Of a stretch of 57,740 nt of DNA, positions 8,337-17,944 are shown one piece after another. Numbering within the stretch: the stretch's first letter is position 1; the number at the start of each line of letters is the position of its first letter. The notes beneath the pieces are model-generated. The model was given only the letters and a program-made list of their open reading frames with translations. It searched no databases and was not told the origin of the DNA. The stretch is from Pseudomonadota bacterium (GTDB lineage Bacteria > Desulfobacterota > Desulfobulbia > Desulfobulbales > Desulfocapsaceae): the NCBI GenBank assembly GCA_018817385.1, contig JAHIUA010000073.1, forward strand, positions 1-57,740, in the 5' to 3' direction. A program made the position numbers and the translations under genes.

Positions 8337-8645
8337 ATGAAAGAACTTTTGAAAAATATTGTTTACACCGGCATTGGAGCTGCATTTCTTACCAAGGATA
8401 AAATTGAAGAATTGAAAGATGATTTAGTGAAACAGGGTAAGATCGGTGAGGAAGAAGGAAAGAAGTTTGTTGATGAACTCGTGACTAAAATCGGTACCGT
8501 CAAGGATTCATTAGACCTCAAAATCAATCAGATAGTCGAGGAAAAAATCAAGCAGCTCGATATTCCGACGAATTCGGATATTGCAGATTTACGTCGGCAG
8601 GTTGAAGAATTGCAGATAGCCCTGAATAAAAATCCGGAAGCATGA
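8337..8645 (+). CDS. phasin-like coiled-coil protein
   Basis: This 102-residue protein resembles the polyhydroxyalkanoate granule-associated or PHA-regulator phasin family. It has a short hydrophobic segment (NIVYTGIGAAFL) followed by a charged helix with IEELKDDLVKQGKIGEEEGKKF and a C-terminal heptad-like tail. The ATG at 8337 has AAGGAG seven bases upstream, so the longer frame from 8280 is rejected. The UbiB-type gene starts 25 bp later, making a two-gene operon. No PHA synthase is nearby, so a granule role is not shown by context. Confidence 0.75.
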   Translation: MKELLKNIVYTGIGAAFLTKDKIEELKDDLVKQGKIGEEEGKKFVDELVTKIGTVKDSLDLKINQIVEEKIKQLDIPTNSDIADLRRQVEELQIALNKNPEA

Positions 8646-8670
8646 GCACGCCACACAACGAAGTGAACTT

Positions 8671-10368
8671 ATGATCAGTATTAGAAAAATGGGGGCCATA
8701 GGTCGAACCTACAGGCATCTCAATCGATACCAGCGAATAATACGGATTCTGTTTAAATACGGGTTTGACGATCTTGTGATAGGCTTGCGTATTGATCAGT
8801 ACCTGGAAACAGGACTGAAGATGATCAATAGAAAACCGCGGGAAGAGATTGAAAAACACTCCCGGCCTGAAAGATTTCGTATGGCCCTGGAAGAGTTGGG
8901 GCCAACCTTTATCAAGTTGGGCCAGGTGCTCTCTACTCGTCCTGATCTTATTTCGCCCAAATATATCTTCGAGTTTGCCAAGTTGCAGGATAATGTGCCG
9001 CCTTTCTCTTTTGCTGAAGTGGAGGAAATCTTTTTTGCTGAGACGGGCAAAAAACCTAACGAACTGTTCCAGGAGTTTACTGAAAAGCCTATGGCGGCGG
9101 CATCCATAGGGCAGGTTCATCGGGGCCGTCTCCATGACGGCAAGGCAGTGGTGATCAAGGTTCAGCGGCCAAATATCGAGAATATTATTGCCGTTGACCT
9201 GGAGATTCTGGCCCATCTTGCTTCACTTATGGAGCAATATCTGGAAGAAGTGCAGGGACATCGGCCATCCGCTGTTGTTGAGGAGTTCGCCCGTAGTCTG
9301 TCGCTGGAGATCGACTACATGGTTGAAGTAGCCAATATCCAGCGTTTTGCCCGTCAATTCAAAGATAATAAAACTATTTACGTCCCCCTTGTCTATGCAG
9401 AATTAAGTACCGAACGTATCCTGACCATGGAATATATCGATGGGGTCAAAACCTCAAACGTTGATGTCTTGCGCAGTCGAGGATTTGACCTTCAGCTCAT
9501 TGCTGAACGGGGGGCGGACCTGGTCATGGAGCAGATTTTTGTGCATGGCTTTTTCCATGGAGATCCTCATCCCGGTAATATTTTCATTCTAGCGGACAAT
9601 GTGACCTGCTTTCTTGATTTTGGTATGATGGGGAGGCTCAGTCGTAAGGACCGGGAAGATTTCACTGATCTGATGCTCTCCATTGTAATGAAAAATGATC
9701 GCAAGATAACAGATGGTGTCCTCAGTATAACCACCCAATTCGGTAAGATTGATCATGATGCGCTCAGTCGTGATCTTGGTGATTTTTTAGATCGTTATAT
9801 GTATCTGCCTCTCAAAAATCTGCAGGCTGGAAAAATACTGCAGGAGCTTCTGGAGCTTGTGCAGCGGCATCATCTGAGTATCAAGCCGAATCTCTATTTG
9901 ATGATCAAGGCACTTTCCACAATTGAAGGGGTCGGTTTAGCGCTCCATCCGGATCTTGAGCTCTTTAACCTGGCAGAGCCATATATAAAAAAGGTGAAGA
10001 CAGAGCGTATGCAGCTGAGTCGTCTTGCTGAAGAAATGAGTGAGACCGGTGGCCACTATCTGCGATTTATTCAGGAGGTGCCAGACGAATTTCGAGCTAT
10101 TTTGAAGCAACTGCGTGATGGCAGGATGAAGCTTGAATTTGAACATCTTGGGGTGGGAAAGCTTGCAACGACCCTTGATCGAGTCTCTAACCGCATCTCT
10201 TTTGCCATTGTCCTGGCCGCCCAGATTATTGGTTCCTCTCTGATTATTCTGTCCGATATTCCGCCAAAATGGAATGGAATACCCATTATTGGTCTGGCAG
10301 GGTTTCTCCTCGCAGGCGTTATGGGCTTTTGGCTGTTGGTTTCAATTATTCGTCATGGCCGTATGTGA
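8671..10368 (+). CDS. ubiB: UbiB/AarF/ABC1-type atypical kinase
   Basis: This 565-residue member of the ABC1/UbiB family has the motifs FIKLGQ (residues 80-85, the KxGQ region), the alanine-rich loop AAASIGQVHRG, VVIKVQRP, HGDPHPGNIF (catalytic loop) and FLDFGMMG (DFG-like). Two hydrophobic C-terminal segments follow, as in E. coli UbiB. The family acts as an ATPase supporting quinone biosynthesis at the membrane. In a bacterium likely to use menaquinone the exact role is less certain. It follows the phasin-like gene closely. The ribosome site is weak. Confidence 0.88.
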   Translation: MISIRKMGAIGRTYRHLNRYQRIIRILFKYGFDDLVIGLRIDQYLETGLKMINRKPREEIEKHSRPERFRMALEELGPTFIKLGQVLSTRPDLISPKYIFEFAKLQDNVPPFSFAEVEEIFFAETGKKPNELFQEFTEKPMAAASIGQVHRGRLHDGKAVVIKVQRPNIENIIAVDLEILAHLASLMEQYLEEVQGHRPSAVVEEFARSLSLEIDYMVEVANIQRFARQFKDNKTIYVPLVYAELSTERILTMEYIDGVKTSNVDVLRSRGFDLQLIAERGADLVMEQIFVHGFFHGDPHPGNIFILADNVTCFLDFGMMGRLSRKDREDFTDLMLSIVMKNDRKITDGVLSITTQFGKIDHDALSRDLGDFLDRYMYLPLKNLQAGKILQELLELVQRHHLSIKPNLYLMIKALSTIEGVGLALHPDLELFNLAEPYIKKVKTERMQLSRLAEEMSETGGHYLRFIQEVPDEFRAILKQLRDGRMKLEFEHLGVGKLATTLDRVSNRISFAIVLAAQIIGSSLIILSDIPPKWNGIPIIGLAGFLLAGVMGFWLLVSIIRHGRM

Positions 10369-10480
10369 TGGTCTGGCAAAGCCTTCAGAAGTTGATTTTC
10401 CTGCCCTCTTTTTGTCAGCGAAAAAGAAAGATGCTGTGCCTGGTAAGGCGTGCTTGTCCGTAAGCGACTTTCTTCCCCTC

Positions 10481-10506
10481 ATTCTCTAACTCCGACAGGC
10501 TCCTAG
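10481..10506 (-). repeat. MITE-like repeat, 26 bp terminal remnant (copy 4)
   Basis: ATTCTCTAA-TCCGACAG-CTCCTAG matches the outer end of copy 1 at 24 of 26 positions, in the same orientation. The rest of the element is absent. It sits between the converging ends of the UbiB and VWA genes (10369-10666), which hold no other recognisable feature. Confidence 0.6.
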
Positions 10507-10666
10507 CCCTCGTATTACCCCTTAGAATATCCTGAGGATGGACTTGCAAGACTCAAGGTAAGCTGCAGTTGGAGGGAAAATCTGCCGGCCATCTGTGCTG
10601 CAATTCGCTGCTGTCCTTGATTGAGAGAAAATGATCGCATTTCTGGACAGACACGAGTCAGGATTC

Positions 10667-12967
10667 TCAGCTGGTCAGGGCCCGGTAAATTTCCGGCATA
10701 CGGAGAGGGAGTTTGCGTACATTGTCAACAAAGATGTAGTTGGCTGGGCCATACATGTGCTCCATATAGTCGTGGGCCTGGTGGTCAATGGTGATACAGA
10801 AGGGATGGATACCCGCCACCTTGGCCTCAAGCAGGGCATGGCGGGTATCTTCGATGGCATAATCACCCTTGTAATCATCATAGTCTTCGGGTTTGCCATC
10901 GGAGAGGGTGATTATGAGGCGGACCTTGGCATCAACCTCCCGGAGAAGAGCGGTGGCATGGCGGATGGGAGGTCCCATTCGGGTGTATTCACAGGGACCG
11001 ATAGAGCTTATCCGTTCTTTGACCCGCGCTCCATAGGGCTCTGTCAGGTGTTTGATGTGGAAGAGTTCGCAGCGGGAGCGACGCATGCCTGAAAAACCGT
11101 AGATGGCATAGCGGTCTCCAAGCACCTCGATGGCTTCTGACATGAGGACCAGGGATTCTTTGAGGGCGGTGTTGACCCAGCCTGAGGTGGAGTTGGACAT
11201 ATCCACCAGAAAGAGCACTGCAATGTCACGGATATCACGTTTGAGGCGGATAAAGAGGCGGTCTGATGAGGGCAGTCCGGCCTGAGTGTCAGAAAGAGAT
11301 TCGACCAGGGCATCGAAATCAATGTCATTGCCTTCTCGCTGCCGTTTGACGAAACGTTCCTGACTGCGCATCATCTCGAACTGGTGGCGCAGGCGGAGGG
11401 TCAGACCGTGGTATTTATCCAGGGTGTTCCGGATAAATGAAGAATGGACAGGAGGCAATTCTTTGAACTGTAATGAGCACCAGTTTTTACGATAACCCTG
11501 GCGACGATAATCCCATTCATCATAGATCACTGGGCCTGTGGCCTGCGGCTCATCTTCTCCCTGGCCGCCGATATTTCCCTGAAGCATTTCCTCTCCTGCC
11601 TTCCCGGCGGCACTTGTTATGAATCGTGTGGGGAGCTGGTTGAATTCGTCAAAAAACTTTCGGGCTAACCTGTCCAGTTCCAGGGGCAATTCCAGTTCTT
11701 CGTTGTTGATGGTGACGAGGAGAGGCGCTGTCTTTTCCTGATTGGCTGTCTGGGCAAATTCACTGTCCATGATCATGCTGATGTCTGATTCGGCCAGGCC
11801 ACTCTTGCCGCTGTCTCTTTCTTCATCCTTGAGGATGGTATCGAGTTTTTCCTGTGAAAGGCTTTGCAGGTAGGTGGCCATCTGGTCGATAATCTGCTCA
11901 CCCATCTTCTCTTTTTGCACCTTCCGCGCTGTTTCCACGGCCTTTAATTTGAGACGTCCCTGGAAGGGGAGGCTGTGGAGGAGGGATGGGGATTTCTGGT
12001 CCGTATCTTCAAAGGTGGCGTAGAGTCTGGGAATGAGTCTTGCGCTGTCCTCTGCCGTCGCCTTGCCGGAGAGATAGCGTTGACATTCACAGGCCGTGAG
12101 GTGGTTTCGCAGGGGGATATGGAGGGCCGCTTGGTCTCCTGTGAGTGCCTGTTGCAGAGAGGAGAAAAATGTCTCTGCCTTCCCTTTGCCGGCGCCTGGT
12201 GGGTGTAGGGGAAAGGGGAGCTTTGATACCGCCCGCATGAGGCCTGGTAATTCTGTGTTGAGAAATATTTTGACCCGTATAGATTCCAGAAGGTGATAAA
12301 TATCGCGGGCCAGTCGCGGCTGGGTAAAACTGTCGAGAAATTCCCGGAGCCAGAGGCTGTCCTCCTTCTCCGAAAAGAGGGGTAAGCCCTCTGGGGCCCT
12401 GCTCAAGAAGCTGCCGCAGGCTATATAGCCCCATTGGTAGGTGAAAATCAACTTGTAGAGGAGAAAGTTCTGCTCGTTGTCAGGATAGAGATTGAGTTCC
12501 TCGGGGACATAGAGGGTCGAGGTATCGGTATAGGTTTCTCTTGCCGGGCCGATCTGCAATTCTTCGTTGGCAATGCCACGAATATAAGGAAGAAGCCGTT
12601 TTTCAACAGCGGTGAGAGCAAGCCCGCCACTTCCTGCCAGTCTGGAGAGGTGGTTTTCGATCTCATTCTCCATAAAACGCTGGGCTGCACGCAATCCATC
12701 ATTCTCGTAGATATCAAGGATAACCCCGACCCAGTAGGGAAGCTGATCCAGGTTGAGCTGTTTCAATGCCTCTGGGGCCTGGCGGAGAAAATCGTAACAG
12801 AGGGAGTGGGAAACGGGCCAGATAACCGGAATATGGTCGAGAATGACCTCGCAGACCGTTTCGCTTTCCTCGGTATAAGGTTCCATGACCTCCTCCACAT
12901 CCCATTCATTGGGGATGTCAGGAGAGACGAGGTGATAAAAATGTTCTGACAGAGCGGCAAGTTTCAT
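10667..12967 (-). CDS. VWA-domain protein of the NorD/CbbO type
   Basis: This 766-residue protein has a long helical N-terminal part and a C-terminal von Willebrand A domain. The MIDAS motif DMSNSTS is near residue 586, with later TLSDGKPEDYDDY matching the family. NorD/CbbO proteins work with a MoxR-type AAA+ ATPase to remodel or activate a target metalloenzyme or Rubisco. The ATPase gene lies 14 bp upstream in the same operon. No nitric oxide reductase or Rubisco gene is in the window, so the client is unknown. Confidence 0.82.
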   Translation of the reverse strand: MKLAALSEHFYHLVSPDIPNEWDVEEVMEPYTEESETVCEVILDHIPVIWPVSHSLCYDFLRQAPEALKQLNLDQLPYWVGVILDIYENDGLRAAQRFMENEIENHLSRLAGSGGLALTAVEKRLLPYIRGIANEELQIGPARETYTDTSTLYVPEELNLYPDNEQNFLLYKLIFTYQWGYIACGSFLSRAPEGLPLFSEKEDSLWLREFLDSFTQPRLARDIYHLLESIRVKIFLNTELPGLMRAVSKLPFPLHPPGAGKGKAETFFSSLQQALTGDQAALHIPLRNHLTACECQRYLSGKATAEDSARLIPRLYATFEDTDQKSPSLLHSLPFQGRLKLKAVETARKVQKEKMGEQIIDQMATYLQSLSQEKLDTILKDEERDSGKSGLAESDISMIMDSEFAQTANQEKTAPLLVTINNEELELPLELDRLARKFFDEFNQLPTRFITSAAGKAGEEMLQGNIGGQGEDEPQATGPVIYDEWDYRRQGYRKNWCSLQFKELPPVHSSFIRNTLDKYHGLTLRLRHQFEMMRSQERFVKRQREGNDIDFDALVESLSDTQAGLPSSDRLFIRLKRDIRDIAVLFLVDMSNSTSGWVNTALKESLVLMSEAIEVLGDRYAIYGFSGMRRSRCELFHIKHLTEPYGARVKERISSIGPCEYTRMGPPIRHATALLREVDAKVRLIITLSDGKPEDYDDYKGDYAIEDTRHALLEAKVAGIHPFCITIDHQAHDYMEHMYGPANYIFVDNVRKLPLRMPEIYRALTS

Positions 12968-12981
12968 GCGGGTCTCCTCGC

Positions 12982-13794
12982 TCAGAATATAGAGCTGACC
13001 ATCTCTTGCAAGGCTGCCAGGAGTTCAGGGTCATCACTCAGTGGTTCAACAATGGCTACCCGGCAGGCTGTATGGATGTCAATCCCGTCCTGCGTTAATT
13101 TCCCGGCTTGGATGAGGAGACGGGTGGAAGCCCCCTCTGCAAGTCCTGATTCCTTCAGGCTCCGGGTCATTCTCGCCAGTTTGACCAGGGAATGGGCCAG
13201 CTCTTTTTCTACCTCGCCTTCTTTGCAGACAATTTCGGCTTCCTGATCGGGAAGAGGGTAGTCAAAAGAGATGGCGACAAAACGCTGGCGAGTGGAGGGC
13301 TTGAGGTCTTTTAATACGCTCTGATAGCCGGGGTTGTAGGAAACACTGATCATGAATTCGGGTGGGGCAGTCAGCAGTTCGCCCAGTTTTTCCACAGGGA
13401 GTTCCCGGCGGTCATCGGCCAGGGGGTGAATGACCACTGTCGTGTCTTTTCTGGCTTCTACAATTTCATCGAGGTAGCAGATCGCCCCGGCGCGGACTGC
13501 CAAGGTCAGAGGACCGTCAATCCAGACAGCCTCTCCTGAGCGTATCAGGTAGCGACCGACAAGATCGCTGGTGGAAAGATCATCATGGCAAGAGACAGTG
13601 ATAAGCGGTCTTTGCAGTTTCCAGGCCAGGTATTGCATGAATCGTGTCTTTCCGCAACCGGTTGGACCTTTTAAGAGAAGGGGCAGTCCTTTCTTGTGTG
13701 CGGATAAGGCGATTTCTATCTCTTTGCCGGAGGCAAGATAATAAGGCTCGGTGGTAATCAGATGTTCTTCCAGGCGTTGTTCAAATGTTTTCAT
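12982..13794 (-). CDS. AAA+ ATPase of the NorQ/CbbQ (MoxR) type
   Basis: This 270-residue ATPase has Walker A GPTGCGKT at residues 43-50, Walker B ICYLDEI, and a sensor-like SYNPGYQSVL, followed by the CbbQ-type C-terminal region with STRLLIQAGKL. It is a hexameric chaperone-like ATPase acting with the VWA protein encoded immediately downstream. Together they form the standard two-gene activator module. The ATG at 13794 has no strong ribosome site. Confidence 0.85.
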   Translation of the reverse strand: MKTFEQRLEEHLITTEPYYLASGKEIEIALSAHKKGLPLLLKGPTGCGKTRFMQYLAWKLQRPLITVSCHDDLSTSDLVGRYLIRSGEAVWIDGPLTLAVRAGAICYLDEIVEARKDTTVVIHPLADDRRELPVEKLGELLTAPPEFMISVSYNPGYQSVLKDLKPSTRQRFVAISFDYPLPDQEAEIVCKEGEVEKELAHSLVKLARMTRSLKESGLAEGASTRLLIQAGKLTQDGIDIHTACRVAIVEPLSDDPELLAALQEMVSSIF

Positions 13795-14259
13795 GGGCAG
13801 GTTCAGCTCCTCTGGCGATTGCTGGTTTTGTTGCGGTGATAATCACTTGTGCGAACAATACTTTGTTCACCCACCGGCAAGGAGTCAAGAATTATTATCG
13901 TATTGAAGGTCTGTTTTGAGGAGAAAAAGAGAAAGGAGCAGAGGAGAAAAAAGTCTGGAAAGGGGGATATCCTGAAGAAGCAAAAAAAAATAAAGGAGTG
14001 AAAACCTAAAGCCCTTTGTAGTAAACGATTTTTCCCAAAATTAAGGATTTAGCCGAATTGCTTTTTTGTGATTTTGTACCATATATTGTAGATTGTTCTT
14101 GTTTTGCACCATAAGTATGGTGTATAAGCATGTTGGCCGATGAGGGAAGGGCAAGGGCAGTTTGTATGCTTTTCTATCCCATTGAAAGCCCGTTTTTCTT
14201 GTCGTCCATGAGCTGATCTAACCTCCTATCTCTAATAAATTCCCATGAGGAAAAACCAT
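13795..14259. other. divergent intergenic region, 465 bp
   Basis: This separates the leftward NorQ-type gene from the rightward ribonucleotide reductase gene. It contains two short palindromes (14076-14122) and an A-rich stretch near 13981-13998. I see no B12 riboswitch features ahead of the B12-dependent enzyme: no B12-box-like sequence. Confidence 0.5.
14076..14122. promoter_or_regulatory. candidate pair of NrdR boxes
   Basis: Two related palindromes lie exactly 30 bp apart. The first is GTACCATATATTGTAG, whose core ACCATATATTGT is close to the NrdR consensus ACwATATATwGT. The second is CACCATAAGTATGGTG, a perfect inverted repeat with a two-base centre. Tandem boxes about three helical turns apart are typical of NrdR control of ribonucleotide reductase genes. 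They end about 137 bp before the reductase start. The second box departs from the consensus by its extra central bases. Confidence 0.45.
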
Positions 14260-16434
14260 ATGACTCCTGATTTGACCAAACAGGCATTGACCCAGACTGC
14301 CGAGACTGTACTCGCCAGACGCTACTACTTAAAAGATGACAATGGGCAGACGGTCGAGACCTGGGAATCTCTCTGCCGCAGGGTCAGTAATGCTGTGGCC
14401 GAGGTGGATCAGGACAGCGATCAGTTCGAGGCCTTACGGGAATCTTTCTTCCGGATAATATACCATCTGGATTTTTTGCCCAACTCTCCCTGTTTGATGA
14501 ATGCAGGAACCGATCTCGGACAGCTGTCTGCCTGTTTTGTCCTGCCGGTGGAAGACTCCATGGACGGAATCTTTACGGCCATCCGTAACGGTGCCCTGGT
14601 CCACAAGACAGGGGGCGGTACCGGCTATTCATTTTCTCGGCTTCGTTCTAAAAATGCATCTGTCCGTTCCACCCAGGGGGTGGCTTCGGGGCCGCTTTCT
14701 TTTGCGGCGGTCTTTGATGCCGCCACCGAGACTATTAAACAGGGAGGGAAGCGACGGGGTGCCAACATGGGGGTGTTGAGGATTGACCACCCGGATATCA
14801 TGGATTTTATCAGTGCCAAAGAAGACCAGAACAAATTTAATAATTTCAATTTCAGCGTCGCCATGACCGATAACTTCATGCAGGCAGTGGAGGAGGGATG
14901 TGAGTATGCGTTGATTGAGCCGTCCACCGGGGAGGTGGTCAATACCCTTGATGCCCGTTCGGTCTTTGAAAAGATTATTGATCTGGCCTGGCATAATGGC
15001 GAACCTGGGGTCCTTTTTATCGACACCGCCAACAAAGATAATATGACTCCTCAGCTTGGCGATTTTGAGGCGACCAATCCCTGTGGTGAGCAGTGGCTGC
15101 TGCCTTACGAGAGCTGTAACCTGGGTTCGTTGAATCTTGGTAACTTTGTCAAAAATGGAGCAGTGGACTATAAGCGACTGGAAGGGGTCGTCCGTGTGTC
15201 CACCGCCTTTCTCGATAATGTGATTGACTGTAACCGGTTTCCCATTCCTGAAATCATGGAGATGACCCTGAAGACCAGGAAGATCGGAATGGGAATTATG
15301 GGACTCCATGATATGCTCGTCCAGCTTGGTCTGCCTTACGGTAGTGAAGAGGGGCGAAACCTGGCTGCCGAGGTCATGCGTTTCGTGCGGGAAAAGGCTG
15401 AAGAACGGTCACGTGAACTGGCAGAGGAAAAGGGGGCTTTTCCGGCATACGATCCCACTGTAAACGACTATCCTGCCCGCAGGAATGCGGCCTTGACTTC
15501 TATTCAGCCCACGGGAACGGTCTCTATGATCGCCGACTGCGCTTCAGGGTGCGAGCCCTATTTCTCCATTGTCATGATCAAAAGTGTGATGGATGGAGAT
15601 CGTCTTATCTTGGTCAATAAGTATTTTGAACAGATAGCCCGGGCTGAGGGCTTTTTTTCCGAGACACTGATGGCCAAGGTGGCGGACAGCGGTACGGTCG
15701 TCGGTCATAAGGAGATTCCAGAGAAATGGCAGCAGGTGTTTCGTACGGCCCAGGATATTACGCCTGAGGACCACATCAGGATGCAGGGAATTCTGCAGCA
15801 GAGCGGGGTTGACTCTTCTATTTCCAAGACGATTAATCTTCCCAACAATGCCAGTCGTGAGGAGGTGAAGTTTTCGTATCTCCTTGGCTACAAGCTGGGA
15901 TGTAAGGGGCTCACCGTCTACCGGGACGGGTCCAGAGATTCACAGGTCCTGAACACCAGGGAAAGCCTGGACAAGGAAGAGAAGAGCATGCTGGTTTCCA
16001 CTGCCGGGGTGGTGAAAAGAAATCTTCCCGATACCCTCAGTGCCAAACGCTACCGGGTGAAAGATCAGGATCAGAAGTCGGTCTATATTATTGTCTGTTT
16101 TGATGAAAACGAGAAACCCATGGAGGTCTTTGCGAAATTCCCCTTTGACAACCGGGTGGATCTCAAGGATAAATCAACCATGTGGACAACGACCTGTCGT
16201 CTGGTTTCCCTTGCCCTGCGTTTTAATATACCGGCTTCCGAGATTATCAAGCAACTTGATCGCTCCAGTGGACATATGCTTGACCTTCCAGCTCAATTGA
16301 GTAAATTGTTCAAATCTTTTATGGCAGGAACTCAGTATGGCTTTTCTTCCATCTGTCCGGAGTGTTCCGGTGCCCTGGTTTTTGAAGAGGGGTGTGAGAC
16401 GTGTCATGACTGTGGATACAGTAAGTGCTCGTAA
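14260..16434 (+). CDS. nrdJ: adenosylcobalamin-dependent (class II) ribonucleotide reductase
   Basis: This 724-residue enzyme reduces ribonucleotides to deoxyribonucleotides with adenosylcobalamin, without oxygen. The substrate-site sequence NPCGEQ and the following ESCNLGSLNL are typical of class II enzymes, as are GGGTGYSFS and the PTGTVSMIAD stretch. The C-terminus carries a zinc-binding tail C-x2-C-x9-C-x2-C-x2-C. The ATG at 14260 is preferred over 14245 because GAGGA lies eight bases before it, while the earlier ATG has no ribosome site. The candidate NrdR boxes upstream suggest repression by NrdR. The gene appears to be monocistronic. Confidence 0.92.
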   Translation: MTPDLTKQALTQTAETVLARRYYLKDDNGQTVETWESLCRRVSNAVAEVDQDSDQFEALRESFFRIIYHLDFLPNSPCLMNAGTDLGQLSACFVLPVEDSMDGIFTAIRNGALVHKTGGGTGYSFSRLRSKNASVRSTQGVASGPLSFAAVFDAATETIKQGGKRRGANMGVLRIDHPDIMDFISAKEDQNKFNNFNFSVAMTDNFMQAVEEGCEYALIEPSTGEVVNTLDARSVFEKIIDLAWHNGEPGVLFIDTANKDNMTPQLGDFEATNPCGEQWLLPYESCNLGSLNLGNFVKNGAVDYKRLEGVVRVSTAFLDNVIDCNRFPIPEIMEMTLKTRKIGMGIMGLHDMLVQLGLPYGSEEGRNLAAEVMRFVREKAEERSRELAEEKGAFPAYDPTVNDYPARRNAALTSIQPTGTVSMIADCASGCEPYFSIVMIKSVMDGDRLILVNKYFEQIARAEGFFSETLMAKVADSGTVVGHKEIPEKWQQVFRTAQDITPEDHIRMQGILQQSGVDSSISKTINLPNNASREEVKFSYLLGYKLGCKGLTVYRDGSRDSQVLNTRESLDKEEKSMLVSTAGVVKRNLPDTLSAKRYRVKDQDQKSVYIIVCFDENEKPMEVFAKFPFDNRVDLKDKSTMWTTTCRLVSLALRFNIPASEIIKQLDRSSGHMLDLPAQLSKLFKSFMAGTQYGFSSICPECSGALVFEEGCETCHDCGYSKCS

Positions 16435-16634
16435 TTTACTTGAGGCCACCTTGCAACATTGTTTTTTCGCTCAGACTCTTCGGTATGAGAAATAATTTAT
16501 CCTCGGAATATCAAAGAGATGTCTGTGGTGAAATTTTTCTTATGCCTCGATTTTGAATGAAAATTCTAATTTTTCAAGGTCCCCTTGAATGAAAACGCTG
16601 TTGAGGCGTGATATGGAGAGGTTGAGATAACGTT

Positions 16635-17159
16635 ATGGCAAAAATAGGAAGAAATGAGCAGTGTCGTTGCGGAAGCGGCAGAAAATTTAAACATTGCTGC
16701 CTGTTAAAAGTACAGGCAGGAATGATCCAGACCAGCCCTGAAGCGGCCCTTAAGATTTCCCTGGTCAGTGAGATTGAGGCCATTCAGCAGGCCGCAAAGG
16801 AAAAAAGACAGAAAATTAAGGAGCTTGGTGTCTTTATTCTCCTGGCCACTGTTGAAGGCGATTCCTGGCTGTTAGAGATTACTGATTGTGATGCGGTACA
16901 GCTCTCCCGGCAAGGTGAACCGCTGCCGATTCCCATTGATGAGAATCCCGAGACCATTGAAATAAACTGGAGCCACACCTTTGATCTGAGTCATAAGCAG
17001 TTTGAGCTTACTGCCTATAATGATAAGTCAAAGTTTGTAATGGCAAACTATCCGAGTAAGGAGATCAGTGCCTCCATCAAACGGATCAAAAAAAGATTTT
17101 CCAGTGAGCTCCTGAATCGAGTCCATGTCAATCCGGAAACAGAGGGGCGGGTTGTCTGA
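16635..17159 (+). CDS. SEC-C motif protein
   Basis: This 174-residue protein begins with a SEC-C zinc motif, CRCGSGRKFKHCC (residues 10-22), as found at the end of SecA and in YchJ/YecA-type proteins. The remainder has a helical segment and a domain I do not recognise. It overlaps the start of the VanZ-like gene by about 35 bp. A role in protein handling is suggested only by the motif. Confidence 0.75.
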   Translation: MAKIGRNEQCRCGSGRKFKHCCLLKVQAGMIQTSPEAALKISLVSEIEAIQQAAKEKRQKIKELGVFILLATVEGDSWLLEITDCDAVQLSRQGEPLPIPIDENPETIEINWSHTFDLSHKQFELTAYNDKSKFVMANYPSKEISASIKRIKKRFSSELLNRVHVNPETEGRVV

Positions 17160-17634
17160 GCGTATTGTGTCCCTGAAGTTACGAATAGTCCCTATGGCTC
17201 TGGTCATGGGGACTATCTTTTTGCTCTCTCACCAAAGCGGCGACAGTCTTTCTCTCCCCACCTTTCCAGGTGCGGACAAGATTGCTCACATGCTTGCCTA
17301 CGGGGCTCTGGCCCTGACCATTCTTTGGTTTTTTGCCAAGGACGGACTCCTGAACCCAGGCCGTGTTGTTGTCTACACAACCCTGTTCTGTTTGTTCTAC
17401 GGGATAAGCGATGAATACCACCAGTCCTTTATCGCCCTCCGCTCTGTGAGTGGCCTGGATCTTGTCGCTGACACAGCAGGGGCTCTCTGTGTGGCCCTTG
17501 TCTGGCTCACCAGTTTGTCGCTACGCTCCAAAATAATCAATTTTCAGCAAAGTCTTGCCATTCGTTTGAATTCGCCATACAATAATTCAGTAGGTTCGCA
17601 ACGAAACGGCAGACATCCTAATGAGGAAGAGTGA
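17125..17634 (+). CDS. VanZ-like membrane protein
   Basis: This 169-residue protein has four membrane segments. It carries the VanZ-family pattern LSHQSGDSL, GADKIAHMLAYGALAL and the acidic GISDEYHQSF, followed by DLVADTAGA. In vancomycin clusters VanZ lowers teicoplanin sensitivity, and in most bacteria the family's role is unknown. The start is uncertain. The ATG at 17125 overlaps the SEC-C gene, while a TTG at 17153, a GTG at 17167 or an ATG at 17194 would also keep the first membrane segment. The last 30 residues are polar and not part of the family. Confidence 0.75.
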   Translation: MSIRKQRGGLSERIVSLKLRIVPMALVMGTIFLLSHQSGDSLSLPTFPGADKIAHMLAYGALALTILWFFAKDGLLNPGRVVVYTTLFCLFYGISDEYHQSFIALRSVSGLDLVADTAGALCVALVWLTSLSLRSKIINFQQSLAIRLNSPYNNSVGSQRNGRHPNEEE

Positions 17635-17915
17635 TGATAGGACAAATAGCAAGTCAGGGGGCATTGGCAGCAGGTACCCAGGTACGCCAGGCCTATGAAA
17701 ACAGTGTTGCAGACCAGCAGGAAGACCGTTCGGAGGTCAGTCAACAGAGCACCTCTTTTTCCAGTGATGTGACCACGCTTTCCCCTCAGGCACTGGCTCT
17801 GGCGAGAAATGTTCCACCTGTCGGCAGGGAATCGGAGGCCGATGGAGCAGCATCGGCAGAGAGTGGAAACAGGGATTCCTTTCTACAATCCGGGAAGATC
17901 AATATCATGGCTTGA
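17634..17915 (+). CDS. hypothetical protein, 93 residues
   Basis: The ATG overlaps the VanZ-like stop codon (TGATG) and GAGGAAGA precedes it, so translation is likely coupled. The product is rich in Ser, Gln and Ala with no cysteine, no signal peptide and no membrane segment. I do not recognise a family. Its place at the end of the SEC-C/VanZ cluster is the only context. Confidence 0.55.
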   Translation: MIGQIASQGALAAGTQVRQAYENSVADQQEDRSEVSQQSTSFSSDVTTLSPQALALARNVPPVGRESEADGAASAESGNRDSFLQSGKINIMA

Positions 17916-17944
17916 AAGAACTCCCGGCAAAAAGAGGTGTCGAC

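Noticed and set aside
13795-14259. B12 riboswitch ahead of nrdJ
   Set aside because: No B12-box-like sequence or typical stem set is seen; the palindromes fit NrdR boxes better.
16574-16783. Small leftward frame over the SEC-C start
   Set aside because: It is antisense to the clear SEC-C zinc motif and has no support of its own.
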